DNA of 64,000 nucleotides from Variovorax sp. 770b2. Its GTDB lineage: Bacteria; Pseudomonadota; Gammaproteobacteria; Burkholderiales; Burkholderiaceae_C. Shown here one piece after another: positions 57,103 to 64,000 of the stretch. A model generated the notes under the pieces. That model saw only the letters and a list, made by a program, of their open reading frames with translations. It searched no databases and had not been told where the DNA came from. Made by a program: the position numbers and the translations under genes. The stretch spans positions 248,001-312,000 of the forward strand of contig NZ_FOXJ01000007.1 of NCBI RefSeq assembly GCF_900115685.1, given 5' to 3'. Numbering within the stretch: the stretch's first letter is position 1; each line of letters opens with the position of its first letter.

Positions 57103-59313
57103 TTGCCAACAAGGCCCCTCATCTCCACCGCCAGCCCCGCCCCCGAAACGGACGCCCCGACCACGGGTAACTCCCCTCTGCCGCCGCCCGAAAGCGCGCC
57201 GGCGGAGCTGGCGTGGCGTCTTGATATCGCGGTGCAGACGCCGGCGCATGCCGCGCTCGGCGACCTGCTGAGCTACGCCGGGACTGCACCGCTGGTGCCC
57301 GGCACGCTGGTGCGGGTGCCGCTGGGCAGGCGCGAAGTGCTGGGCGTGGTGTGGAACGAGGCAACCTCGCTCGCAGGGGTGCAAGCCGAGCCCGACATGG
57401 CGCTCAAGCCCGTGGGCGCCGCGCTCGACGCGCTGGCGCCGCTCGGCGAGGCCTGGCGCGACCTCGTGGCCTTTGCCGCGCGCTACTACCAGCGCTCCAT
57501 CGGCGAGATCGCCCTGGCCTCCCTGCCGCCGCAATTGCGCGACCTGACGACCACGCAGCTCGCGCGCCGCCTCAAGCGCAAGACGACGACCGGCCCCGTC
57601 GCCCAGACGGCCGAAGCCGCCAACCTGATCGCGCTGAGCACGGAGCAGACGGCCGCACTCGCCCGCATCGAGGCCGAGAGCGGCACCTTCCTCCTGGTGG
57701 GCAGCACCGGCAGCGGCAAGACCGAGGTCTACCTGCGCTGCGTGGCCGACCTGCTCGCCCGCGACCCCGAGGCGCAGGCGCTGGTGATGGTGCCCGAGAT
57801 CAATCTCACGCCGCAACTGGAAGCACGTTTCAAGGCCCGCTTCGGCGACGAGGCGGTGGTGTCGCTGCACAGCGGCATGACCCATCCGCAGCGCCTGGCG
57901 AGCTGGCTGGCGGCGCACAGCGGCGCCGCCCGCATCGTGCTGGGCACGCGCATGGCGGTGTTCGCGTCGATCCCGGGGCTGAAGCTCATCGTGGTCGACG
58001 AGGAACACGACCCGAGCTACAAGCAGCAGGAAGGCGCGCGTTATTCCGCGCGCGACCTGGCCGTGTGGCGCGGCCAGCGCGAGGGCGCGAAGGTGATCCT
58101 CGGCTCGGCCACGCCCTCGCTGGAGAGCTGGCACCAGAGCCGCCCCGCCGAGGGCGACGACCCGGGCGGGCGCTATGTGCGGCTGGAGATGCCCTCGCGC
58201 ATCGGTGCCGGCGAACTGCCCGCGGTGCGCCTGGTCGACATGAACCTGCAGCCGCCCAAGACGGTGCTTTCGGGCGCGCTGCTGGAGGCCATCGGCCAGC
58301 GCATCGCGCGCGGCGAGCAGAGCATGATCTTCCTGAACCGCCGCGGCTACGCGCCGGTGCTGGCCTGCGGCGACTGCGGCTGGAAGAGCGAATGCACGCA
58401 CTGCAGCGCCTACCGCGTGTTCCACAAGATCGACCGCACGCTGCGCTGCCACCACTGCGGCTTCACCGAGCGCGTGCCGCGCGCCTGCCCGGCCTGCGGC
58501 AACCCCGACATCGCGCCCGTGGGCCGCGGCACCGAGCGGCTCGAGGAGCACCTGGCCGAACTGTTCGCCGACGTGAAGCGGCCCGACGGCAGCGCGGTGC
58601 GCATCGCGCGCATCGACGCCGACAGCACCAAGAAGCAAGGCGCGCTCGAATCGCAGCTCGCAGCCGTGCACGCGGGCGAGGTCGACGTGCTGGTCGGCAC
58701 GCAGATGATCGCCAAGGGCCACGACTTCCGGCGCATCACGCTGGTGGCCGCGGTGAACCCCGACGGCGCGCTCTTCTCCAGCGACTTCCGCGCGCCCGAG
58801 CGGCTGTTCAGCCTCCTGATGCAATCGGCCGGCCGCGCCGGGCGCGATGCCGCGTACCTCGCCGCGCAAGGCGCGACCGCCCAGATGTGGATCCAGACCT
58901 TCCACTCGCAGCACCCGCTCTTCATGGCGCTGCGCAAGCACGACTACGCCGCGTTCGCCAGGCAACAGCTGGACGAGCGCCAGGCCGCCGCGATGCCGCC
59001 CTTCGCCTTCCAGGCGCTGCTGCGCGCCGATGCGCGCGAACAGGCGGTGGCGCAGGCCTTCCTGAACATCGCGGCCGATGCGGCCGAAGCCCTGCCGGGC
59101 GCCGACATCGTCACCCGCTATCCCGCGGTGCCGCTCTCGATCCAGCGCGTGGCCGACGTGGAGCGCGCGCAGATGCTCATCGAGAGCCCGTCGCGCGCCG
59201 CGCTGCAGCGGTTGCTGGCGAGCTGGCAACCGCTGCTGCACGCGCTGCGGCGCACGCCCGAGGGCAAGGGCGTGATCCGCTGGCTGGTCGACGTCGATCC
59301 GCACAGCATCTGA
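57103..59313 (+). CDS. priA: Primosomal protein N' (replication restart helicase PriA)
   Basis: This 736-residue protein has the PriA order of domains: N-terminal DNA-binding region (about residues 35-140), Walker A LVGSTGSGKTEVYL near residue 205, VVDEEHDPSYKQQEGARYSA near residue 297, the zinc cluster with CGDCGWKSECTHC and CHHCGF...CPACGN (about residues 424-470), and helicase motifs V-VI with QSAGRAGRD near residue 575. It reloads replisomes at stalled forks. The start is TTG 57103, since no ATG or GTG precedes conserved sequence in frame; a weak start fits low expression. The DnaA-like box upstream may regulate it. Confidence 0.95.
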   Translation: MPTRPLISTASPAPETDAPTTGNSPLPPPESAPAELAWRLDIAVQTPAHAALGDLLSYAGTAPLVPGTLVRVPLGRREVLGVVWNEATSLAGVQAEPDMALKPVGAALDALAPLGEAWRDLVAFAARYYQRSIGEIALASLPPQLRDLTTTQLARRLKRKTTTGPVAQTAEAANLIALSTEQTAALARIEAESGTFLLVGSTGSGKTEVYLRCVADLLARDPEAQALVMVPEINLTPQLEARFKARFGDEAVVSLHSGMTHPQRLASWLAAHSGAARIVLGTRMAVFASIPGLKLIVVDEEHDPSYKQQEGARYSARDLAVWRGQREGAKVILGSATPSLESWHQSRPAEGDDPGGRYVRLEMPSRIGAGELPAVRLVDMNLQPPKTVLSGALLEAIGQRIARGEQSMIFLNRRGYAPVLACGDCGWKSECTHCSAYRVFHKIDRTLRCHHCGFTERVPRACPACGNPDIAPVGRGTERLEEHLAELFADVKRPDGSAVRIARIDADSTKKQGALESQLAAVHAGEVDVLVGTQMIAKGHDFRRITLVAAVNPDGALFSSDFRAPERLFSLLMQSAGRAGRDAAYLAAQGATAQMWIQTFHSQHPLFMALRKHDYAAFARQQLDERQAAAMPPFAFQALLRADAREQAVAQAFLNIAADAAEALPGADIVTRYPAVPLSIQRVADVERAQMLIESPSRAALQRLLASWQPLLHALRRTPEGKGVIRWLVDVDPHSI

Positions 59314-59363
59314 GCCGGTTGTCCTGCACGGCACGCGGGCGGGCAACGCCAAGGTGATCCGGC

Positions 59364-60251
59364 ATGAACACCCTCATCGCCACCGTGGCCCGCCGAATGG
59401 GCTTCGGCGTCTTTCTGCTGGCAGCTTCGACGCTGGTCTCGGCACAGCAAGCGCCTGCGCCGCCCGCCACCGGGCCTGCGGCCGAGTTGCGTGCCAAGCT
59501 GCAATCGCTCGCGCCGCAACTGGCGCGCAACGCCTTCCGCCGACCGCTCGCACTCGAATCGAGCGAGGCCGCGGACCGGTTGAGCGGCGACGTCTATGCG
59601 CTGGTGGACCATCCCTTCGCCCGCGTGAGCGGCGCGCTGCGGGAGCCCGCCGCGTGGTGCCAGGTGCTGATGCTTCACCTGAACACCAAGCACTGTGCGG
59701 TGAAGGGCGGCGGCGGCGCGCTGGCCGTGGCCATCGGCCGCAAGTTCGACCAGCCGATCGCGGACGCGCAGACCATCACCTTCGCCTACACCGCCGGCAA
59801 GACGGACGCGAACTACCTGAACGTGCGCCTGACCGCGGACACCGGCCCGCTCTCCACGCACAACTACAGCATCGTGTTCGAGGCGTCGCCGATGGACGGT
59901 GGCAAGACCGCGATCCACCTGCGCTATGCGTACGCCTACGGCACCGCCGCGCGGCTCGCGATGAAGGGCTACCTCGCCACGCTGGGCAGCGACAAGGTCG
60001 GCTTCACGCCCGCGGGGCAAGGCGGCTACATCGGCGGCGTGCGCGGCGTGGTGGAGCGCAACACGATGCGCTACTACCTCGCGATCGACAGCTACCTGGA
60101 TGCGCCCGGCGAGGCGCAGCTGGAGCAACGCCTCGCGGCGTGGTTCGATGCAACCGAGCAGTACACGAGGCAGCTCCACGAAATCGAGAAGAGCGACTAC
60201 CTCGCGATGAAGCGCCACGAGTTCCAGCGCATGCAGCAAGCGGCATCCTGA
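59364..60251 (+). CDS. Exported protein of unknown function
   Basis: This 295-residue protein has a signal peptide (RRMGFGVFLLAASTLVSAQQ, cleavage near residue 28) and a periplasmic body of about 265 residues with no membrane segment. No known family is recognised. Two cysteines (AWCQVLMLHLNTKHC, near residues 98 and 112) could form a disulfide. The C-terminus is helical and charged. It starts 50 bases after priA with a GGTGATCC-like weak ribosome site. The reading frame is clean and codon use is like the neighbours, so the gene is real though the role is unknown. Confidence 0.8.
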   Translation: MNTLIATVARRMGFGVFLLAASTLVSAQQAPAPPATGPAAELRAKLQSLAPQLARNAFRRPLALESSEAADRLSGDVYALVDHPFARVSGALREPAAWCQVLMLHLNTKHCAVKGGGGALAVAIGRKFDQPIADAQTITFAYTAGKTDANYLNVRLTADTGPLSTHNYSIVFEASPMDGGKTAIHLRYAYAYGTAARLAMKGYLATLGSDKVGFTPAGQGGYIGGVRGVVERNTMRYYLAIDSYLDAPGEAQLEQRLAAWFDATEQYTRQLHEIEKSDYLAMKRHEFQRMQQAAS

Positions 60252-60270
60252 AGAGCGCGGGTTCAGTCGT

Positions 60271-60483
60271 TCAGTGGTACCCGGTGGGCTCCTTGCCCAT
60301 GTCCACGTAGCGCAACTCCCGGTGGTGGCGACGCCGCGCAATGCTGCCCGGCCACGCGAACACCACGAGGCTCAATGCAGCCAGCGCGATCGACGCCCCG
60401 GTGCCCAGCGCACCGACATGCCAGGCCCAGCCCACGCCAGCCAGCCAGGCCACCCACAACATGATGCGAACCAGTATTGCCAT
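60271..60483 (-). CDS. Small two-helix membrane protein
   Basis: This 70-residue protein, read from ATG 60483 (MAILVRIMLWVAWLAGVGWA), has two hydrophobic helices at about residues 3-21 and 25-43 and a basic tail (SIARRRHHREL) ending in a conserved-looking DMGKEPTGYH. A longer frame to 60519 exists but adds a polar, cysteine-bearing segment unlike a membrane start. No family is recognised. It converges with the exported-protein gene 19 bases away. Confidence 0.6.
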   Translation of the reverse strand: MAILVRIMLWVAWLAGVGWAWHVGALGTGASIALAALSLVVFAWPGSIARRRHHRELRYVDMGKEPTGYH

Positions 60484-60719
60484 CGCATGCCCCCATTCAC
60501 ACCTTTGACCTGGAACCACTGTAGCAGCGCATCTGCAAACTCAAGCATTCATCTGAAGAGATACCCAACCCCTATGACTTACGGCCTGCCCTTGGCTTAC
60601 CCGGAAATAATTGGAAAAAAGAGTTGACGTGACGCGGCGACACTGCTCAAGCTGTAAACGCGCGAACTCCTCCTCGGATTTCGCGTTCCAAGCAAGCTCG
60701 TTTACACGCAAAGGCCGCC

Positions 60720-61412
60720 GTGAAATCGTCGTCTCTTCTTGGTTGGGTACTCTCCATTGCGTGCATCGCCGCCGTCACCGGCACACCCGCCGCCGCGGCG
60801 GACATCGAACTGCAAGGCCGCGAACTGGTGGTCTCGGGCATGCTGGACGGCAGCGCGATCAAGACATTCACCGACCACCTGGCGAGCGGCACGGTGCGCA
60901 CCGTGGTGTTCGAGGACCTCTCCGGCGGCACCGCCGATGCGGCCGGCGCCTTTGCCGACGCCATCCGCGCGAGCGGCGTCGCTACCGAGATCCGCGGCCA
61001 ATGCATGGCCGCCTGCGCCTACGCGTTCCTTGCGGGCAAGACCCATCGATTCGGTTACGGCTTCCAGGTCAACGGCATCCTGCTGCCGGTGGCGACGCGG
61101 CCCACGGCGGCCGAGCTGGCCGTGCGCTGGCGCGGCGAGGAAGCCCACAAGACACTGGCCGACTTCACGCCCGCAACCGCCGCCACGGCGGGCACGGCGA
61201 CGGCCAAGCCGGTGGAGGCCAGTGTCCCGCCCACGAAGGACACCGGCGACAACTGGCAGCCCGACCACGGCGTGCTCTTCACCGCCAGCCCCACGCTCTT
61301 CGGACGCATCTACAACGCCTACTACTGCGACGGCACGCAGGGCCGCGATTTTTCGAAGTGCGAGCGCTTGTCCGATGCCGATCCTTACAAGCTCGGCGTG
61401 CTGACGCCCTAG
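60720..61412 (+). CDS. Periplasmic ClpP/crotonase-like fold protein of unknown function
   Basis: This 230-residue protein has a signal peptide (LLGWVLSIACIAAVTGTPAAA, cleavage near residue 27). Its core resembles exported ClpP-like proteins: LSGGTADAAGAFADAIRASG near residue 67, then EIRGQCMAACAYAFLAGKTH near residue 90, where a serine-type active site would normally lie (CxSAC) but here reads CMAAC. Four cysteines may form disulfides. The start is GTG 60720. The 236-base gap upstream has TGTAAACG at 60653-60660 inverted as CGTTTACA at 60699-60706 and a TTGACG box near 60624. The role is unknown. Confidence 0.72.
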   Translation: MKSSSLLGWVLSIACIAAVTGTPAAAADIELQGRELVVSGMLDGSAIKTFTDHLASGTVRTVVFEDLSGGTADAAGAFADAIRASGVATEIRGQCMAACAYAFLAGKTHRFGYGFQVNGILLPVATRPTAAELAVRWRGEEAHKTLADFTPATAATAGTATAKPVEASVPPTKDTGDNWQPDHGVLFTASPTLFGRIYNAYYCDGTQGRDFSKCERLSDADPYKLGVLTP

Positions 61413-61417
61413 GCACC

Positions 61418-62446
61418 TCAGCGCAGTAACCCGACTGCCAGCGGAAAACTGAAGAACGCCGCCACCGTCGTCCACAGGATGATGCGTGCGATGCGCCCAT
61501 TGTCGGCGCCGAAGCGCTCGGCCAGCATCGACACATTGCTCGCGCTGGGCAGCGCCGCGACCAGCACGATCACCACCAGCGCTGCATGCGAAAGCGGCAG
61601 CCCCAGCGCGATGGCGCCGGCGCCCAGCGCCCACACCAGCAGCGGATGCACCAGCAGCTTCACCGCCACCACCGGCAGCACATCGGCCAGCGGTGCCTTC
61701 GGTGCAGGCGTGCTGCCCGTTCCCATGGCCTGGGCAACGGCCGCGCTGGCCTGATGCTCGCGCGCCAGCAACGCAGAGCGCGCCAGCACCGCGCCGATGG
61801 TGAAGAGCGCCACCGGCGAGGCCGCGTCCGCGAGCATGGCGATGGTGCGGTCGATGGACCCCGGCAATTGCCAGCGCGCCGCCGACAGCAGCACGCCCAG
61901 CAGGATCGACCATGGCATCGGGTTGACGACGATGCCGCGCAGCGCCTTGCGCGCCGCCTGCGACGCGCCGTGCCGTCCCCCACTGCCGGCCTCGCCGGCG
62001 CCGTCCAGCCGCGACAGGGCGATGCACAGCGACGAGGTCACCACCAGGTCGAACGCGATCGTGATGATCATCGGCCCGGCCGCCTGCGCGCCCAGGATCG
62101 CGACCAGGAGCGGCACGCCCATGAAGCCCGTGTTCGGGAAGGCCGCCACCAGCGCGCCGAAAGCCGCGTCGTTCCAGCCGATGCGCGCATTGCGGGTCAG
62201 CAGCACCACGCCCGCCACCACGGCCAGCGCGCTCGCGCCCCAGACGAGTGCCACGCTGCCGTCGAGCAATTGCGCGATCGGCGTGCCGGCGCCGAAGCGC
62301 AGCAGCATGCACGGCAGCGCGAAATACAGCACGAAGGTGTTGAGGCCGGGAATCGCCTCCAGCGGCAGGAGGCGGGCGCGGGCGGCGGCGTAGCCGGCCG
62401 CGATCAGCGCGAAGAATGGGAAGGTAACAAGGAATACAGGCAGCAC
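61418..62446 (-). CDS. AEC-family (auxin efflux carrier-like) transporter
   Basis: This 342-residue membrane protein has about ten helices in two halves and AEC motifs: LNTFVLYFALPCMLLRFGAG near residue 34, AAFPNTGFMGVPLLVAILG near residue 100, and a second-half VLVAALPSASNVSMLAERFGA near residue 300. Bacterial members move malonate, malate or other organic anions. The start is taken as GTG 62446 (LPVFLVTFPFFAL); the longer frame adds a glycine-rich segment unlike a membrane start. It converges with the ClpP-like gene, five bases between stops, and is divergent from the helicase gene. Confidence 0.87.
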   Translation of the reverse strand: MLPVFLVTFPFFALIAAGYAAARARLLPLEAIPGLNTFVLYFALPCMLLRFGAGTPIAQLLDGSVALVWGASALAVVAGVVLLTRNARIGWNDAAFGALVAAFPNTGFMGVPLLVAILGAQAAGPMIITIAFDLVVTSSLCIALSRLDGAGEAGSGGRHGASQAARKALRGIVVNPMPWSILLGVLLSAARWQLPGSIDRTIAMLADAASPVALFTIGAVLARSALLAREHQASAAVAQAMGTGSTPAPKAPLADVLPVVAVKLLVHPLLVWALGAGAIALGLPLSHAALVVIVLVAALPSASNVSMLAERFGADNGRIARIILWTTVAAFFSFPLAVGLLR

Positions 62447-62577
62447 CGCCCGATTGTCGTTGCCCGCGCCTGCGCCTGTTCGGCCTGCACCGCCTACAAC
62501 GTCCGGGGGGTCCGGCCCCGTATCATTGCCCGCTTTGCGCCTGCCGTTCCCCACGGCGTGTTCCGTTCCCCACCCCC

Positions 62578-64000
62578 ATGTCCCACGGTCTCAATCTCGC
62601 GCAGCAAGAAGCGGTCAATTACATGCACGGTCCCTGCCTGGTGCTGGCAGGCGCCGGCTCGGGCAAGACGCGGGTGATCACGCACAAGATCGGCCGGCTG
62701 ATCCAGGCCGGCATGGAGCCCCAGCGCATCGCGGCCATCACCTTCACGAACAAGGCGGCCGCGGAGATGCGCGAACGCGCCAAGGACCTGATCGGCCGGG
62801 ACGCGCGCAAGGTGGTGGTCTGCACCTTCCACGCACTGGGCGTGCGCATGATGCGAGAAGACGGCGCGGTGCTGGGCCTCAAGCGCGCCTTCAGCATCCT
62901 GGACAGCGACGACGTGACCAAGATCCTGAAGGACGCCGGCGGCACCACCGACACCGCCACCGCCCGCATCTGGCAGTGGACCATCAGCAAGTGGAAGAAC
63001 ATGGGCCTCACGGCCCAGGAGGCCGCCGCCGCCGCGGTGGACGACAACGAGCGCATCACCGCCGAGGTCATGGGCCACTACGAAGAGCGCCTGCAGGCCT
63101 ACCAGAGCGTCGATTTCGACGACCTCATCGGCATGCCGCTCAAGCTCCTGCACGACTTTCCCGACGTGCGCGCCAAGTGGCAGGCGGCGCTCGGCCACAT
63201 CCTGGTGGACGAGTACCAGGACACCAACGCCACGCAGTACGAAGTGCTCAAGGCCCTGGCCGGCGACCGCGCGCGCTTCACCGCGGTGGGCGACGACGAC
63301 CAGTCGATCTACGGCTGGCGCGGCGCCACGCTGGACAACCTGAAGAAGCTGCCGATCGACTACCCGACGCTCAAGGTCATCAAGCTGGAGCAGAACTACC
63401 GCTCCACCAGCGCCATCCTGCGCGCGGCCAACAACGTGATCGGCCCCAACCCCAAGCTGTTTCCCAAGACGCTGTTCTCCGAACTGGGCGAAGGCGAGCC
63501 GGTGCGCATCGTCGACGCCGACACCGAACTGCACGAAGCCGAGCGCGCGGTCGCGCGCATCGTGAGCCTGCGCGCGGGCGACGCCACCACGCAAGGCACG
63601 CAATACAAGGAGTTCCGCGATTTCGCGATCCTGTACCGCGCCAACCACCAAGCGCGCATCTTCGAGCAGGCGCTGCGCCGCGCGCAGATTCCCTACAAGG
63701 TCTCGGGCGGCCAGAGCTTCTTCGACCGCGCCGAGATCAAGGACCTGTGCGGCTGGTTTCGCCTCTGGGTGAACAACGACGACGACCCCGCGTTCCTGCG
63801 CGCCATCACCACGCCCAAGCGCGGCATCGGCCACACCACGCTCGCGAGCCTGGGCACCTTCGCCAGCCAGTACAAGCTGAGCCTGTTCGCGGCACTGTTC
63901 AGCCCGTCGCTGCCCAGCGTGATCCCCAAGCGCACGCTGGAAGGCGTGCACGAGTTCGGCCGCTACATCAACGACCTGGAATACCGCGCGCGCCGCACCA
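62578..64000 (+). CDS. rep: UvrD/Rep-type DNA helicase, N-terminal part (runs off the window)
   Basis: 474 codons are present and the frame is open at the right edge. Superfamily 1 motifs are clear: Q-motif LAQQEAVNY with Gln10, Walker A LAGAGSGKTRV (Lys30), ITFTNKAAAEMRER near residue 57, motif II ILVDEYQDTNATQY near residue 212, and GDDDQSIYGWRGA near residue 237. The sequence fits Rep, a 3'-5' helicase that helps replication past bound proteins; UvrD or PcrA is less likely because of the SVDFDDLIGMPLKLL and EQNYRSTSAILRAAN contexts. ATG 62578 is used. No clear ribosome site is seen. Confidence 0.93.
   Translation, partial: MSHGLNLAQQEAVNYMHGPCLVLAGAGSGKTRVITHKIGRLIQAGMEPQRIAAITFTNKAAAEMRERAKDLIGRDARKVVVCTFHALGVRMMREDGAVLGLKRAFSILDSDDVTKILKDAGGTTDTATARIWQWTISKWKNMGLTAQEAAAAAVDDNERITAEVMGHYEERLQAYQSVDFDDLIGMPLKLLHDFPDVRAKWQAALGHILVDEYQDTNATQYEVLKALAGDRARFTAVGDDDQSIYGWRGATLDNLKKLPIDYPTLKVIKLEQNYRSTSAILRAANNVIGPNPKLFPKTLFSELGEGEPVRIVDADTELHEAERAVARIVSLRAGDATTQGTQYKEFRDFAILYRANHQARIFEQALRRAQIPYKVSGGQSFFDRAEIKDLCGWFRLWVNNDDDPAFLRAITTPKRGIGHTTLASLGTFASQYKLSLFAALFSPSLPSVIPKRTLEGVHEFGRYINDLEYRARRT

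Noticed and set aside
57082..59352. Minus-strand open frame of 756 codons opposite priA
   Set aside because: It mirrors priA, is very rich in Arg, Ala, Gly and His with no motif, and is explained by high-GC third positions of the true gene.
1..64000. CRISPR arrays, tRNA or rRNA genes, transposases, integrases, phage or toxin-antitoxin genes
   Set aside because: No regularly spaced repeats, cloverleaf-like sequence, rRNA segment or recognisable mobile-element protein was found on either strand by eye.

Overview
The window reads as chromosomal DNA of a high-GC betaproteobacterium of the family Comamonadaceae, most like Variovorax. This rests on codon use, a PhaM-like polyhydroxyalkanoate granule protein, the hemE-priA neighbourhood, a tandem glycine riboswitch, and many LysE, LysR and SDR genes of the type common in that group. 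Genus-level naming is inference. No tRNA, rRNA, CRISPR array, insertion sequence or phage gene was seen.

Positions 1-16,000 are a surface-polysaccharide (O-antigen type) locus in two convergent blocks. The plus-strand block (2-6413) holds the end of an RfbH-like 3-dehydratase, an NDP-sugar SDR, a two-subunit transketolase-like enzyme, and a GtrA/GtrB/GT-C cassette that would load and transfer a sugar across the inner membrane. All genes overlap or nearly touch. The minus-strand block (15966 down to 6435) makes dTDP-sugars: rfbB, rfbD, rfbA, a glycosyltransferase, an rfbC paralog, a C-methyltransferase, an SDR, a second C-methyltransferase-like protein, a CmcI-type methyltransferase and rfbC. 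Together they can make dTDP-L-rhamnose and, by inference, a 3-C-methyl 6-deoxyhexose. The GT-C gene is visibly less GC-rich than the rest.

Positions 16,050-29,800 concern amino acids. A sigma70-like promoter and tandem glycine aptamers precede dadA. FIST and PhaM-like genes follow. A MocR/PdxR-type regulator is divergent, across a three-half-site operator, from a nine-gene plus-strand run: three LysE exporters, one DMT exporter, an aminotransferase, a GST, a PhzF protein, a VOC protein and a threonine dehydratase. A creatininase-family gene closes the block.

Positions 29,900-36,600 are a complete pgaABCD operon for poly-beta-1,6-N-acetylglucosamine, the biofilm exopolysaccharide. Then come an SDR without the usual catalytic Tyr/Lys, a LysR regulator with a divergent quinone-reductase-like gene, and a MarR-ClC pair next to an acetyltransferase.

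Positions 42,300-47,050 hold a LacI regulator divergent from a nucleobase permease, an amidohydrolase and a TauE/SafE protein, with two near-identical palindromic operators between them. Next are a PQQ-type sugar dehydrogenase lipoprotein, an AlaX editing protein, a DsbD/ScsB-like disulfide reductase, a periplasmic redoxin, a citrate-type MFS symporter and an SDR/LysR divergent pair.

Positions 55,600-64,000 hold housekeeping genes (hemE, priA, the start of a Rep-type helicase) with small exported or membrane proteins and an AEC transporter. The AT-rich hemE-priA gap carries two DnaA-box-like sequences and a long perfect inverted repeat.
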